This document shows, in pieces, positions 1 to 7,895 of a DNA stretch of 64,000 nucleotides. The translations under genes were made by a program, and so were the position numbers. Numbering within the stretch: the stretch's first letter is position 1; each line of letters opens with the position of its first letter. The notes beneath the pieces were generated by a model, which saw only the letters and a program-made list of their open reading frames with translations, ran no database searches and was not told the DNA's origin. The stretch comes from Lentiprolixibacter aurantiacus (GTDB lineage Bacteria > Bacteroidota > Bacteroidia > Flavobacteriales > Flavobacteriaceae): the NCBI RefSeq assembly GCF_026241225.1, contig NZ_JAPFQP010000004.1, forward strand, positions 248,001 through 312,000. The letters are read 5' to 3'.

Positions 1-140
1 CAGCGAACTATAGCATTCCCGTTTAATGCAAACAGGTAAACAACCAGCGCATGAATGATATAAACGGCAACGTTGATGACAATAAGCTTTTCAGCAGTGT
101 TCAGTCGTGCAAATTGATAATTGAGATTTCCAGTACTCAT
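1..140 (-). CDS. Rhomboid family protein, N-terminal fragment
   Basis: Only the first 46 codons are inside the window; the rest lies beyond base 1. The ATG (complement of 138-140) directly abuts the stop codon of the upstream rhomboid gene, so the two are almost certainly co-transcribed. The visible N-terminus begins MSTGNLNYQF, contains ARLNTAEKLIVIN and then enters a hydrophobic stretch (about residues 19-39). This resembles the start of flavobacterial rhomboid-family membrane proteins, and the adjacent paralogue supports that reading. No catalytic residue is visible, so whether it is an active protease cannot be judged. Confidence 0.6.
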   Translation of the reverse strand, partial: MSTGNLNYQFARLNTAEKLIVINVAVYIIHALVVYLFALNGNAIVR

Positions 141-884
141 TTAATCCCATCGATTTTGATTAAACTGGTTTTTCTTCCAGTACCACATCATTATAAACCC
201 AAACAAGGCCCCGCCAACGTGGGCAAAGTGTGCGATTCCACTTCCAAATATAGACACTCCGGTAACCCCTGAGAACAAATCCAGAGCCACCAGGACGGGG
301 ATAAAATACTTGGCCTTTATAGGGACCGGCAGGAAGATAAGGAAGAGTTCGCTGTTGGGAAAAGACATCCCAAAAGCAACCAATATTCCATAAATGGCTC
401 CGGAAGCCCCTACCGCAGGAGTATTGAATGCTGCTAAAAAATTTGTGATGGTACGTTCCGATGCTGCATTGTACCATTCCGGACTGTATTTGCCCTCCAT
501 AATGATCTGCATGACCTGGTCTTCCTGCCAGCCTGCGGCCAGCAAGGCATCCATCCCTGCATTGAAATTATAATAATTTACTGCCGTATGGATAACAGCA
601 GCACCCAGACCGGCCGAAAAATAGAAAAACAGGAATTTATTCCTTCCCCACATGCGCTCCAGTGGGGACCCAAAGGCCCACAGGGCATACATATTAAACA
701 GAATATGCATAAACCCGCCGTGCATAAACATGTGCGACAGCACCTGCCAGAAACCAAAATTTGAATTTTCAGGAAACCAGAGTGAAAACCACTGATACAT
801 CTGATCACCATAAAGACTGGTGGCTACAAAAAACAGGATGTTGATAATCAACAGATGCTTTATGGCATCGGTAACTCTACCCAT
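141..884 (-). CDS. Rhomboid family intramembrane serine protease
   Basis: A 247-residue polytopic membrane protein. Rhomboids cleave transmembrane segments of substrates inside the bilayer with a Ser-His dyad. The serine motif GASGAIYG puts the nucleophile at S161, and AHVGG puts the histidine at H222 in a later helix. The early HMFMHGGFMHILFN segment (about residues 51-64) is the conserved N-terminal rhomboid signature. The long loop between about residues 105 and 145 is poorly hydrophobic. The gene lies directly after mutL with no intervening base and directly before a second rhomboid gene, in the operon headed by the small membrane protein gene. The substrate is unknown. Confidence 0.92.
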   Translation of the reverse strand: MGRVTDAIKHLLIINILFFVATSLYGDQMYQWFSLWFPENSNFGFWQVLSHMFMHGGFMHILFNMYALWAFGSPLERMWGRNKFLFFYFSAGLGAAVIHTAVNYYNFNAGMDALLAAGWQEDQVMQIIMEGKYSPEWYNAASERTITNFLAAFNTPAVGASGAIYGILVAFGMSFPNSELFLIFLPVPIKAKYFIPVLVALDLFSGVTGVSIFGSGIAHFAHVGGALFGFIMMWYWKKNQFNQNRWD

Positions 885-2735
885 TTAATTAAAATTTTTA
901 TCGATTTCACTTTCGGCCATGGTGATATAGGCCGGTTTTTGAAAAGGGCACAACTTAGGTTCCCTGCAGGCAAACAGGTCATTTACCAGTGACTGGCGCG
1001 AGGCCTCATTCAATGGAGTTCCTGTTTTTACCGCCAGGGCCTTGCTCAGTGTACGCGAAAGCAGATCGGCAGGCGAAGTGTCTAATTGGTCCCCATGTGC
1101 CTGGGCTTCTGCTATCAATTCGTCCATCACTATACCTACTTCATTTTCGGCTACCAGGGCCGGTATCCCTGCTATCTTCAATTGCTCTTCGCCCATTTCT
1201 TCAAAAACAAATCCAAACATTTCCAATTGTTCCTTTATATCGGAAATAATGCTCATCTCAGATCTGGAAAAAGACAAAACCAAAGGAAAAAGCAATTGCT
1301 GGCTCACCGCTTCCTTAAAGGTCGCCATCTTTAAAAACTTTTCGTAAAGAATTCGCTGGTGGGCCCTGTTTTGATGAATAATCAGCATTCCGGATTTGAT
1401 AGTAGTCACTACATACTTCCTCCGAAGCTGAAAACTGGTTAATTGGGTTTCCGTGTCTTCGTAAAGAGGATCGAAGGATAATGGCGCGTTAGCCTCAGAC
1501 TCGAGATGTACGCTGCTGAATGAGGTCTCCTCACTCATTTTAGATTCCAGTCCCACATAAAGCCCTTCCCATTCGGCCGCAGGTCTTCTTTCCCGACTTG
1601 AATGGCGAAAGGTTTGGGCAGAATCTTCTTTAAAGGGGTTGTATCCCGTGTCTACCTGAATCCTGGGCTGTATGGCAGATTTATCACGGTAGGCATAGGG
1701 CGTATCCAGGTTCCGGTCCTGGTCAAAATCCAAAACCGGGGCAATGTTGAACTGCCCGAGGCTGTGTTTGATAGCAGATCTCAGGATGGCATAGATGGTA
1801 TGCTCATCATCGAATTTGATCTCCGTCTTGGTAGGATGAATATTGACATCAATAGAAGAAGGGTCAACTTCCAGGTATAGAAAGTAGCCTGGGTGTGTGT
1901 CTGCTCTAAGCAAGCCCTCAAATGCACTCACCACGGCGTGATGCAGGTAAGGGCTTTTGATATAGCGGTTATTGACAAAGAAATATTGCTCTCCCCTGCT
2001 CTTTTTGGCATATTCTGGCTTGCAAATAAAACCGTGTAACTTAACAACTTCCGTTTCCTCCTCAACCGGCACTAGCTTCTCCTTGGTCTTACCCCCGAAA
2101 ATCCCCACAATCCGTTTTTTAAGTGATGCAGGTGGAAGGTGGAAAAGCTCACTCCCATTGTGAAAAAAATGAAACTCTATATCGGGGTGTGCCAAAGCCA
2201 CCCTGTGGAATTCGTCTGTTATATGGCGTAATTCTACCTGCTGGGATTTCAGGAAATTCCTTCGTGCAGGAATATTAAAGAAAAGGTGTTTTACTGAAAT
2301 GGAGGTGCCCTCAGGGACCGCCGTAAATTCCTGTGAGGCTACCGTTCCTCCTTCAATCTTTATAGCGGTACCCAATTCTGCCTGACCTTCCCGGGTATTC
2401 AGCTCTACATGTGCAATAGCTGCTATTGACGCAAGGGCCTCTCCGCGAAACCCCTTGGTGTTAATCTGAAATAAATCATCTGCAGATGTAATCTTGGATG
2501 TAGCATGCCGTTCAAAACAAAACCTGGCATCAGTATGGCTCATTCCGGTACCATTGTCAATAACCTGAATAAGGGTCCTGCCGCCGTCCTTAACCACTAG
2601 TTTTATGATGGTGGCTCTGGCGTCTATGGCATTTTCAAGCAGTTCCTTGACTACAGATGCCGGACGCTGTACTACCTCTCCGGCAGCAATTTGATTTGCC
2701 ACGTGATCGGGCAATAACTGAATGATATCTGCCAT
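885..2735 (-). CDS. mutL: DNA mismatch repair protein MutL
   Basis: A 616-residue GHKL-ATPase that links MutS mismatch recognition to strand removal. The N-terminal ATPase is intact: KELLENAIDA (E31, N35), DNGTGM (60-65) and GFRGEALASI (95-104). The C-terminal dimerisation domain follows a low-complexity linker (about 340-430). The endonuclease motif DQHA(x2)E(x4)E is degraded here to HQNRAHQRILYE (residues 454-465): the Asp, His and first Glu are replaced and only the last Glu remains. The late CPHGRP-type motif reads CPFQKP. Strand incision by this MutL is therefore doubtful. The gene sits 6 bases after a small membrane protein gene and abuts the rhomboid gene. Confidence 0.97.
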   Translation of the reverse strand: MADIIQLLPDHVANQIAAGEVVQRPASVVKELLENAIDARATIIKLVVKDGGRTLIQVIDNGTGMSHTDARFCFERHATSKITSADDLFQINTKGFRGEALASIAAIAHVELNTREGQAELGTAIKIEGGTVASQEFTAVPEGTSISVKHLFFNIPARRNFLKSQQVELRHITDEFHRVALAHPDIEFHFFHNGSELFHLPPASLKKRIVGIFGGKTKEKLVPVEEETEVVKLHGFICKPEYAKKSRGEQYFFVNNRYIKSPYLHHAVVSAFEGLLRADTHPGYFLYLEVDPSSIDVNIHPTKTEIKFDDEHTIYAILRSAIKHSLGQFNIAPVLDFDQDRNLDTPYAYRDKSAIQPRIQVDTGYNPFKEDSAQTFRHSSRERRPAAEWEGLYVGLESKMSEETSFSSVHLESEANAPLSFDPLYEDTETQLTSFQLRRKYVVTTIKSGMLIIHQNRAHQRILYEKFLKMATFKEAVSQQLLFPLVLSFSRSEMSIISDIKEQLEMFGFVFEEMGEEQLKIAGIPALVAENEVGIVMDELIAEAQAHGDQLDTSPADLLSRTLSKALAVKTGTPLNEASRQSLVNDLFACREPKLCPFQKPAYITMAESEIDKNFN

Positions 2736-2741
2736 TAACGA

Positions 2742-3023
2742 TTAGAAAAATATTGATAGATCAAAATCGATTATGAAAAGGAATATCAGTACCAATATTG
2801 CTATTATGATAAGCATCCTCAATCTGAGGTTGGGATCTCCTCTACGCCTGCGGTCTTCCATAGCCCTGCGGAATTTGCCCTTTATTCCCCCTGAGGTATT
2901 GTACGTGGTGCGGAACTTGTCCAGTTTGCGTTCAATCTTAAAAGGATTACCCTCCCCTTTATCGTAATAACGGGGGTTATAATCAAACTTCTTATTCTTT
3001 CGCAACCTTGAAAACCTTCCCAT
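2742..3023 (-). CDS. Small conserved membrane protein
   Basis: A 93-residue protein with a very basic N-terminal two thirds (rich in Arg/Lys, including RRAMEDRRRRGD) and one strongly hydrophobic C-terminal helix (about residues 69-90, LIIIAILVLIFLFII). It is probably a tail-anchored or single-pass protein with the basic part in the cytoplasm. No recognised domain. It precedes mutL by 6 bases and has its own -7 box at 3037-3044, so it is probably the first gene of the mutL-rhomboid operon. Homologues of this kind in flavobacteria are sometimes labelled riboflavin synthase subunit beta; I believe that comes from proximity to ribH, since nothing in the sequence supports it. Confidence 0.75.
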   Translation of the reverse strand: MGRFSRLRKNKKFDYNPRYYDKGEGNPFKIERKLDKFRTTYNTSGGIKGKFRRAMEDRRRRGDPNLRLRMLIIIAILVLIFLFIIDFDLSIFF

Positions 3024-3036
3024 AACCTGAGCAAAT

Positions 3037-3044
3037 CAAAGGTA
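3037..3044 (-). promoter_or_regulatory. Bacteroidota -7 promoter element (TACCTTTG)
   Basis: Read on the minus strand the bases give TACCTTTG, an exact match to TAnnTTTG. It ends 13 bases before the ATG at 3023. It probably drives the small membrane protein, mutL and the rhomboid genes. No clear -33 TTG is seen. Confidence 0.6.
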
Positions 3045-3133
3045 CTTAAATTCGCAGGAAGTGAAGAAGCCTACTTCCCAAAATTTGTTAATGGGCAATT
3101 GCATCCTTGTGAAGGTTAAAAAACAGTCTGTTT

Positions 3134-3613
3134 CTAGGACAAAGAGGCCATCTTAATGGCTACAATAGCAGCTTCCGCTCCCTTATTTCCGTGTACACCT
3201 CCACTGCGATCAATTGCCTGCTGCAAGGTGTCGTCTGTCAGGACACAGAAAATGGTAGGTGTATTATACTTTACATTAAGGTCCTTGATACCCTGAGCTG
3301 TTGCTCCGGCGACAAAATCAAAATGTTTGGTTTCACCCCTTATAACACTGCCTATGGCTATAACCGCATCAAGATCCAGGGATTCTATCATTTTCTTGCA
3401 CCCGAAAGTGAGCTCAAAACTACCAGGTACATCCCACCGGATTATCCGATCTTCATGAACACCACAATCAACAAGGGTCTGGTAGGCGCCTTTGTAAAGA
3501 TTTTCTGTGATCTCCGGGTTCCATTCAGACACAACGAGGCCAATCCTCAAATGGTTCGCCGGGGGAAGTCCTGACTTATCGTATTCCGAAAGGTTCTTTC
3601 CTTTGGTGGCCAT
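3134..3613 (-). CDS. ribH: 6,7-dimethyl-8-ribityllumazine synthase
   Basis: A 159-residue cytoplasmic enzyme, the penultimate step of riboflavin synthesis: it condenses 5-amino-6-ribitylaminouracil with 3,4-dihydroxy-2-butanone 4-phosphate. Family motifs are all present: SEWNPEIT, VPGSFELT, GSVIRGETKHFDFVA with the catalytic His, and GNKGAEAA near the end. Its ATG overlaps the TGA of the upstream TPR gene by one base, so the two are translationally coupled. No other riboflavin gene is nearby and no FMN riboswitch is visible upstream, so it is a dispersed rib gene. Confidence 0.97.
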   Translation of the reverse strand: MATKGKNLSEYDKSGLPPANHLRIGLVVSEWNPEITENLYKGAYQTLVDCGVHEDRIIRWDVPGSFELTFGCKKMIESLDLDAVIAIGSVIRGETKHFDFVAGATAQGIKDLNVKYNTPTIFCVLTDDTLQQAIDRSGGVHGNKGAEAAIVAIKMASLS

Positions 3614-4380
3614 CAGCTGCCCCTTTTTGCCATACCGATAAGAGCGTCGATGGTAGCCGCCTCACTTGAAGTGGGATAATCGTCCTTGATTCTCTGGAAA
3701 TACTTGAGCGCCTTGCTGAAGTCCTCTAACTCCATAGCTGTTATACCTGACTTATACAGATATCTAGGGGTAGTAAATTCATTATCGTCAAAGTCAAGCG
3801 CTTTTTCATAATAACCCAGGGCATCAGAAGGTTGTCCCAGTTGCATAAAAGCGTCCCCAATCCCTCCAATGGCTAAAGCACCGGTTATCTCCTCATCTGG
3901 TGAATACTGCTCCAGGTAATCAATTGCCTTATCGTATTGCTGAAGATTAAGATAAGACATCCCTGCGGCATAGGTAGCAATATTTGCAGCCTTTGTGCCT
4001 TTGTATTCATCGATGATATCCAGCAGACCGTATTTTCCTTCACCACCGTTCAGTGCCAGCAGGAACAGTGAATCCCTGATTTCCGGGTTTTGCTGGGCCT
4101 GCTCAAAATATTGCTGAGGATAATACAATTCATTGTTCGCCTCAACCGACTTCGGTTCCAGAATAAACTGGTTGTACGCCAGGTAACCCAGTACCACAAC
4201 GGCAATGGCAGCAATTGTTCCCAAAATATAGTTCTGGTTTTTGGAAACCCATTGTTCCGATCTGGAAGCACTCTCGTCAAGGGTACTGAAAACCTCCGCC
4301 GTAGCGCTGCCTTTAACATCCATTTCCCTCTCCTCGGCCTTATTTTTAGGTTTGTATCCCCTTTTCTTGTATGTTGCCAT
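3613..4380 (-). CDS. TPR-repeat membrane protein
   Basis: 255 residues from the preferred ATG at 4380. An in-frame start 14 codons further upstream exists, but the -7 box at 4401-4408 would make that longer start untranscribed. The N-terminus is basic (MATYKKRGYKPKNK), followed by one transmembrane helix (about residues 51-73) and then tetratricopeptide repeats (for example GDAFMQLGQPSDALGYYEKA) that should lie outside the cytoplasmic membrane. This is the architecture of YfgM-like or assembly-scaffold proteins, but no specific partner can be named. It overlaps ribH by one base. Confidence 0.85.
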   Translation of the reverse strand: MATYKKRGYKPKNKAEEREMDVKGSATAEVFSTLDESASRSEQWVSKNQNYILGTIAAIAVVVLGYLAYNQFILEPKSVEANNELYYPQQYFEQAQQNPEIRDSLFLLALNGGEGKYGLLDIIDEYKGTKAANIATYAAGMSYLNLQQYDKAIDYLEQYSPDEEITGALAIGGIGDAFMQLGQPSDALGYYEKALDFDDNEFTTPRYLYKSGITAMELEDFSKALKYFQRIKDDYPTSSEAATIDALIGMAKRGS

Positions 4381-4400
4381 CTTATTCGTATTTGGTCGCG

Positions 4401-4408
4401 CAAAAATA
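4401..4408 (-). promoter_or_regulatory. -7 promoter element (TATTTTTG) for TPR gene/ribH
   Basis: Exact TAnnTTTG match on the minus strand, ending 20 bases before the ATG at 4380. It supports the shorter start for the TPR protein. Confidence 0.55.
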
Positions 4409-4444
4409 AAGTTTTTATCCAAAATCTAAAGGGTAATTATTCCT

Positions 4445-4452
4445 TAATTTTG
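4445..4452 (+). promoter_or_regulatory. -7 promoter element (TAATTTTG) for recF
   Basis: Exact TAnnTTTG match on the plus strand, 43 bases before the GTG start of recF. It is divergent from the TPR/ribH promoter about 40 bases away. Confidence 0.5.
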
Positions 4453-4495
4453 AATATTTTACGTCTCTGGCAGACCCTAAAATTGAATACCCAAG

Positions 4496-5575
4496 GTGCA
4501 TTTAAAGCAATTATCACTAGTTAACTACAAGAATTTTGATTCCCGGGAATTCGAGTTCGACAATAAAATCAATTGTTTTGTTGGCAATAACGGCATTGGA
4601 AAGACCAACATACTCGATTCGATTTACCACCTCACTTTGGGTAAAAGCTATTTCAATCCTATTGCTTCACAAAACATAACCCACGGGAAGGATTTTTTCC
4701 TGCTCGAAGGAACATTTGAAAAGAACGGGCGTGAAGAAAAAATTGTTTGCAGCCTCAAAAGAGGGGGCAAAAAGATGATCAAACGCAATGGGAAGATGTA
4801 CGATCGCCTGTCCGACCATATCGGGCTTTTACCCCTGGTTATGATATCTCCGGCAGACCGCGACCTGATACTGGAGGGAAGCGAAACAAGAAGGAAATTC
4901 ATGGATGGGGTAATTTCTCAATCGAACCCGGAATATCTAAGGGCCCTGATACGTTACAATAAGGTACTGGCACAACGCAATTCCCTTCTTAAATTCTTTG
5001 CCCTGAACAATACTTTTGACGGTGAGACACTGGGCGTGTACGATCAGCAACTGGACCTTTTGGGTACTACCATATACAAAGAGCGACTAGCATTTCTGGA
5101 GGCCTTTGTACCCCTTTTCAGAGAACAATATCAGGCTATATCAGCCGGGAATGAACCGGTTAACCTTAGATACAATAGCACCCTCCACGAGGGTGAGCTA
5201 ATTGATGAGTTGCGTCAAAATATTAATCGCGATCGTGCCCTGCAATACACCAGTGTAGGTATACACAAGGATGATTTGCTTTTTGAAATTTCAAACCATC
5301 CAATTAAAAAATTTGGCAGTCAGGGACAACAGAAATCCTACCTCATCTCCCTGAAATTTGCCCAGTTCCACCTGATTAAAAAGCAGGAAAAGACCACCCC
5401 GATATTATTACTGGACGATATCTTTGACAAACTTGATGAAAACAGGGTTGAACACATCATAACGCTGGTAAAAGATGAGAATTTTGGACAGATCTTCATA
5501 AGCGACACCCATCCCGAGCGTACTGAAAATGTTGTCCGGGCTATTCATCAATCCTACAAAATATTTAAATTGTAA
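4496..5575 (+). CDS. recF: DNA replication and repair protein RecF
   Basis: A 359-residue ABC-type ATPase that works with RecO and RecR to load RecA at single-strand gaps. Walker A is GNNGIGKT (30-37), the signature region is [10 protein letters not shown], and Walker B is [14 protein letters not shown]. Translation starts at GTG: the N-terminus [14 protein letters not shown] matches the family start exactly and no upstream ATG fits. A lipoprotein gene follows after one base and then dciA. The dnaA-dnaN context often seen for recF elsewhere is absent. Confidence 0.97.
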   Translation: MHLKQLSLVNYKNFDSREFEFDNKINCFVGNNGIGKTNILDSIYHLTLGKSYFNPIASQNITHGKDFFLLEGTFEKNGREEKIVCSLKRGGKKMIKRNGKMYDRLSDHIGLLPLVMISPADRDLILEGSETRRKFMDGVISQSNPEYLRALIRYNKVLAQRNSLLKFFALNNTFDGETLGVYDQQLDLLGTTIYKERLAFLEAFVPLFREQYQAISAGNEPVNLRYNSTLHEGELIDELRQNINRDRALQYTSVGIHKDDLLFEISNHPIKKFGSQGQQKSYLISLKFAQFHLIKKQEKTTPILLLDDIFDKLDENRVEHIITLVKDENFGQIFISDTHPERTENVVRAIHQSYKIFKL

Positions 5576-5576
5576 T

Positions 5577-5993
5577 ATGAAAGTCTGGTACTGCGTATTC
5601 ACAGTTTGCTTGCTACTCGGATGTGGTTCCAGGGTAGATCCCGGCGCACTTCCCCAATTGAATGGGTACTGGGAAATTGAGAAGGTAGTCTTTCCCGACG
5701 GAAGTAATAAAACTTATGAGGTTAACACCTCTATTGATTTCATTGAGATCAAGGGCCAGCAGGGCTTTCGAAAGAAAATGCAACCTCAATTTGATGGCAC
5801 TTTCAATACTTCGGATGATGCGGAACAGTTTACCGTAATATCAGTAAAAAACAGGCTGATCATGAGATATTCCAACGCAGATAACCACTGGGAAGAGACG
5901 TTGGTGGAGATTACTACAGACCATTTTCAGGTACTGAGTGAAGATGGGGTTACCTACCACTATAAACGCTATGAACCTCTAGAAATGAACTAA
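5577..5993 (+). CDS. Small lipoprotein
   Basis: 138 residues. The ATG at 5577 is one base after the recF stop; a longer in-frame reading would begin inside recF and lacks a signal sequence. The signal peptide ends in a lipobox LLGC with C16 as the lipidated cysteine. The mature part is a small beta-rich domain (GYWEIEKVVFPDG and later ITTDHFQVLSEDG) resembling lipocalin-like proteins of Bacteroidota. It is conserved in position between recF and dciA as far as I recall, but its function is unknown. It may simply be transcribed with recF. Confidence 0.8.
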   Translation: MKVWYCVFTVCLLLGCGSRVDPGALPQLNGYWEIEKVVFPDGSNKTYEVNTSIDFIEIKGQQGFRKKMQPQFDGTFNTSDDAEQFTVISVKNRLIMRYSNADNHWEETLVEITTDHFQVLSEDGVTYHYKRYEPLEMN

Positions 5994-5995
5994 AT

Positions 5996-6289
5996 ATGGC
6001 CAAACACAAAAACCAGCAATCCCTGGGGGAGGCATTACAGGAATTCATCTCCTCAAACAAACTGCAAAGTGGAATAGACCAGGTAAACGTAAAGGAAGCC
6101 TGGGAAAGGGTTTTGGGTAATGGCGTAAATCACTACACCAAGTCAGTAACCCTGAGAAACGATATTCTTTATGTTAACCTGTCTTCTTCCGTGCTTCGTG
6201 AAGAATTAAGCCTTGGTACCTCCAGAATTATAGCCATGCTGAATGAGGACCTGGGAAGAGAAGTTATCCAGAAATTGATATTGCGTTAA
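5996..6289 (+). CDS. dciA: DciA-like protein (DUF721)
   Basis: A 97-residue DUF721 protein. DciA proteins are the replicative-helicase loading partners of DnaB in bacteria that lack DnaC/DnaI. The single conserved KH-like domain is recognisable from WERVLGNGVNHYTKSV through LRNDILYVNLSSSVLREEL to the C-terminus. It is short, with no long C-terminal tail. The ATG lies two bases after the lipoprotein stop, so recF, the lipoprotein gene and dciA form a tight operon ended by the terminator at 6292-6317. The family call is firm; the helicase-loading role is inferred. Confidence 0.85.
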   Translation: MAKHKNQQSLGEALQEFISSNKLQSGIDQVNVKEAWERVLGNGVNHYTKSVTLRNDILYVNLSSSVLREELSLGTSRIIAMLNEDLGREVIQKLILR

Positions 6290-6291
6290 AA

Positions 6292-6317
6292 AAAATCGGC
6301 CCGGATGGGCCGATTTT
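6292..6317. terminator. Bidirectional intrinsic terminator
   Basis: An 11-bp perfect stem (6292-6302 with 6307-6317), loop GGAT, core TCGGCCC/GGGCCGA flanked by A and T runs on both sides. It lies between convergent dciA and ndk and can serve both strands. Confidence 0.85.
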
Positions 6318-6322
6318 ATATT

Positions 6323-6742
6323 TTAGTAGATTTCCCTGCCGGAAAAATGAAAAGCGCCTTCAATAGCTGCGTTTTCATCGCTGTCCGAACCATGAACAGC
6401 ATTTTCACCTATGTCCTTGGCGTATAGTTTCCTTATGGTACCTTCTGCAGCTTCCTGTGGATTGGTAGCCCCGATCAGCGCCCTGAAATCCTCAACTGCA
6501 TTTTCTTTTTCCAGAATAGCCGACACAATCGGACCCCTGGTCATAAAAGCAACCAGCTCGTTAAAGAAAGGGCGTTCCTTGTGAATTGCATAGAACTCCT
6601 GCGCATCTCTCTTGCTAAGCTGTGTATACTTCATTGCTACGATTTTAAACCCTGCTGAAGTGATCTTCTCAAGAATAGCACCAATATATCCGTTCTCCAC
6701 GGCATCAGGTTTGATCATCGTAAACGTTCTGTTTCCTGCCAT
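6323..6742 (-). CDS. ndk: Nucleoside diphosphate kinase
   Basis: 139 residues from the ATG at 6742. The family N-terminus [15 protein letters not shown] fixes this start over an in-frame codon six residues upstream. The enzyme transfers the gamma-phosphate between nucleoside triphosphates and diphosphates through a phosphohistidine: the catalytic His is H117 in [11 protein letters not shown]. Length and motifs are standard. It is monocistronic, with an exact -7 box 15 bases upstream and a shared terminator downstream. Confidence 0.98.
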   Translation of the reverse strand: MAGNRTFTMIKPDAVENGYIGAILEKITSAGFKIVAMKYTQLSKRDAQEFYAIHKERPFFNELVAFMTRGPIVSAILEKENAVEDFRALIGATNPQEAAEGTIRKLYAKDIGENAVHGSDSDENAAIEGAFHFSGREIY

Positions 6743-6757
6743 TTTAAAAATTTTCGG

Positions 6758-6765
6758 CAAAAGTA
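6758..6765 (-). promoter_or_regulatory. -7 promoter element (TACTTTTG) for ndk
   Basis: Exact TAnnTTTG match on the minus strand, ending 15 bases before the ndk ATG. Confidence 0.6.
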
Positions 6766-6790
6766 CACTTTATTGGCCCAACCCACAACA

Positions 6791-7819
6791 TTAATACTGC
6801 TGCTTTAAATCCTGAAGAATTTGACCCCCGTCTCCCCGCATTTGCATATGCACTTCACCTGTTTCCAGGTTAAGGCGCAACCATCCAAAGCTCTCGGTTG
6901 AAACAACTTCTCCTACCCTGTAAGCGTTGGGTTCTCCCGTAAACCCACGATAGGCATGCGTGAGGCCACTGCTTGTAAAATCCACCAGGGGATAGGAAAG
7001 CCCGGGTACATCCTTTCTGGAGAATTCAGAAATATGGCGGTCTCCTGATAAGAAAATCACACCTTTAGCACCGGAACCGGAAATCAATTGTTCCATACGG
7101 GAGACCTCATTCGGGAAATTAGCCCAGCATTCAAAACCGTGTTCCCCGGAAAGGAATTGTATACTGCTAACGATCAGATTAAAATCGGCCTTTGAAGTTT
7201 GCAACTGCTCTTCCAACCATTTCCATTGCTGTTCGCCAAGAATGGTTCCCCGACCGGAAAGGTCAGGGGTGTATCTCTTCTGGGTGATTGTATCCTTGAT
7301 CAGAGGTGATCTGAAATAACGTGTATCCAGGACGAGGATTCTCACACTTCCGCCCCGGCCTTTGTAATCAAAACTGTGATACACCCCTTCCCGTGTTCTC
7401 CTTGGATCATCCCTGGAAACGTTGAGGAAATCCAGGAATACCTGTTGGCTTTCTGCTTTAGCCTCAAACTCCACCCCCCCGTCATTCAGACCGTAATCAT
7501 GATCGTCCCAGGTACCCAGCATCTTAACCTTCTTTCGCAACCTGTTATATACAGGCACTTTATTTTGGGCCTCATACATTTCCCTCAGTAGCTGCATATT
7601 ATCAGTATCTGCATAAATGTTGTCTCCGCCCCAGATCCATAAATCAGGTTCGAGATCCAGGATATCGTCCCATAAAAGATTATCAAGGTCGTGCTTGTTG
7701 CAGGAACCAAAGGCTATGTTTAATTCTTTCTTCGGCTCAATCGCACCTGAGGGGCCAACAGTGGTTTTGCAACTGATTACAAAAACCGAAAGCAATAGGA
7801 TAATAAGATAGTATCTCAT
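6791..7819 (-). CDS. PhoD-like phosphatase/phosphodiesterase lipoprotein
   Basis: 342 residues with a lipoprotein signal (VISC, C17), so it is anchored in the envelope. The metallophosphatase core is clear: FGSCNK (37-42), GGDN (64-67), WDDHDYG (104-110) and FLSGDRH in the C-terminal half. These match the alkaline phosphatase D family, which hydrolyses phosphomonoesters and phosphodiesters with Fe/Ca. It has its own promoter and lies divergently from nrnA. A phosphate-scavenging role is likely, but no Pho regulatory element is recognisable and the substrate is open. Confidence 0.88.
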   Translation of the reverse strand: MRYYLIILLLSVFVISCKTTVGPSGAIEPKKELNIAFGSCNKHDLDNLLWDDILDLEPDLWIWGGDNIYADTDNMQLLREMYEAQNKVPVYNRLRKKVKMLGTWDDHDYGLNDGGVEFEAKAESQQVFLDFLNVSRDDPRRTREGVYHSFDYKGRGGSVRILVLDTRYFRSPLIKDTITQKRYTPDLSGRGTILGEQQWKWLEEQLQTSKADFNLIVSSIQFLSGEHGFECWANFPNEVSRMEQLISGSGAKGVIFLSGDRHISEFSRKDVPGLSYPLVDFTSSGLTHAYRGFTGEPNAYRVGEVVSTESFGWLRLNLETGEVHMQMRGDGGQILQDLKQQY

Positions 7820-7840
7820 AATTACAGTTAGTGGTTACCA

Positions 7841-7848
7841 CAAAAATA
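7841..7848 (-). promoter_or_regulatory. -7 promoter element (TATTTTTG) for PhoD-like gene
   Basis: Exact TAnnTTTG match on the minus strand, 21 bases before the ATG at 7819. Confidence 0.5.
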
Positions 7849-7882
7849 CAGCTTATATCACTACCCCTATATTATTAAATTG

Positions 7883-7890
7883 TATCTTTG
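7883..7890 (+). promoter_or_regulatory. -7 promoter element (TATCTTTG) for nrnA operon
   Basis: Exact TAnnTTTG match only 5 bases before the nrnA ATG. The expected transcription start falls within a few bases of the ATG, so the mRNA would be nearly leaderless. Confidence 0.6.
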
Positions 7891-7895
7891 AGCGC

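Noticed and set aside
51-272. Open frame of 73 codons on the plus strand at the left edge
   Set aside because: It runs antisense through two rhomboid genes with clear motifs and has no protein-like features.
1602-1880. Plus-strand open frame of 92 codons
   Set aside because: Antisense of mutL; composition mirrors the real gene and there is no start context.
3057-3078. GGAAGT/ACTTCC hairpin after ribH
   Set aside because: Only 6 bp with a 10-base loop and no T run; too weak to call a terminator.
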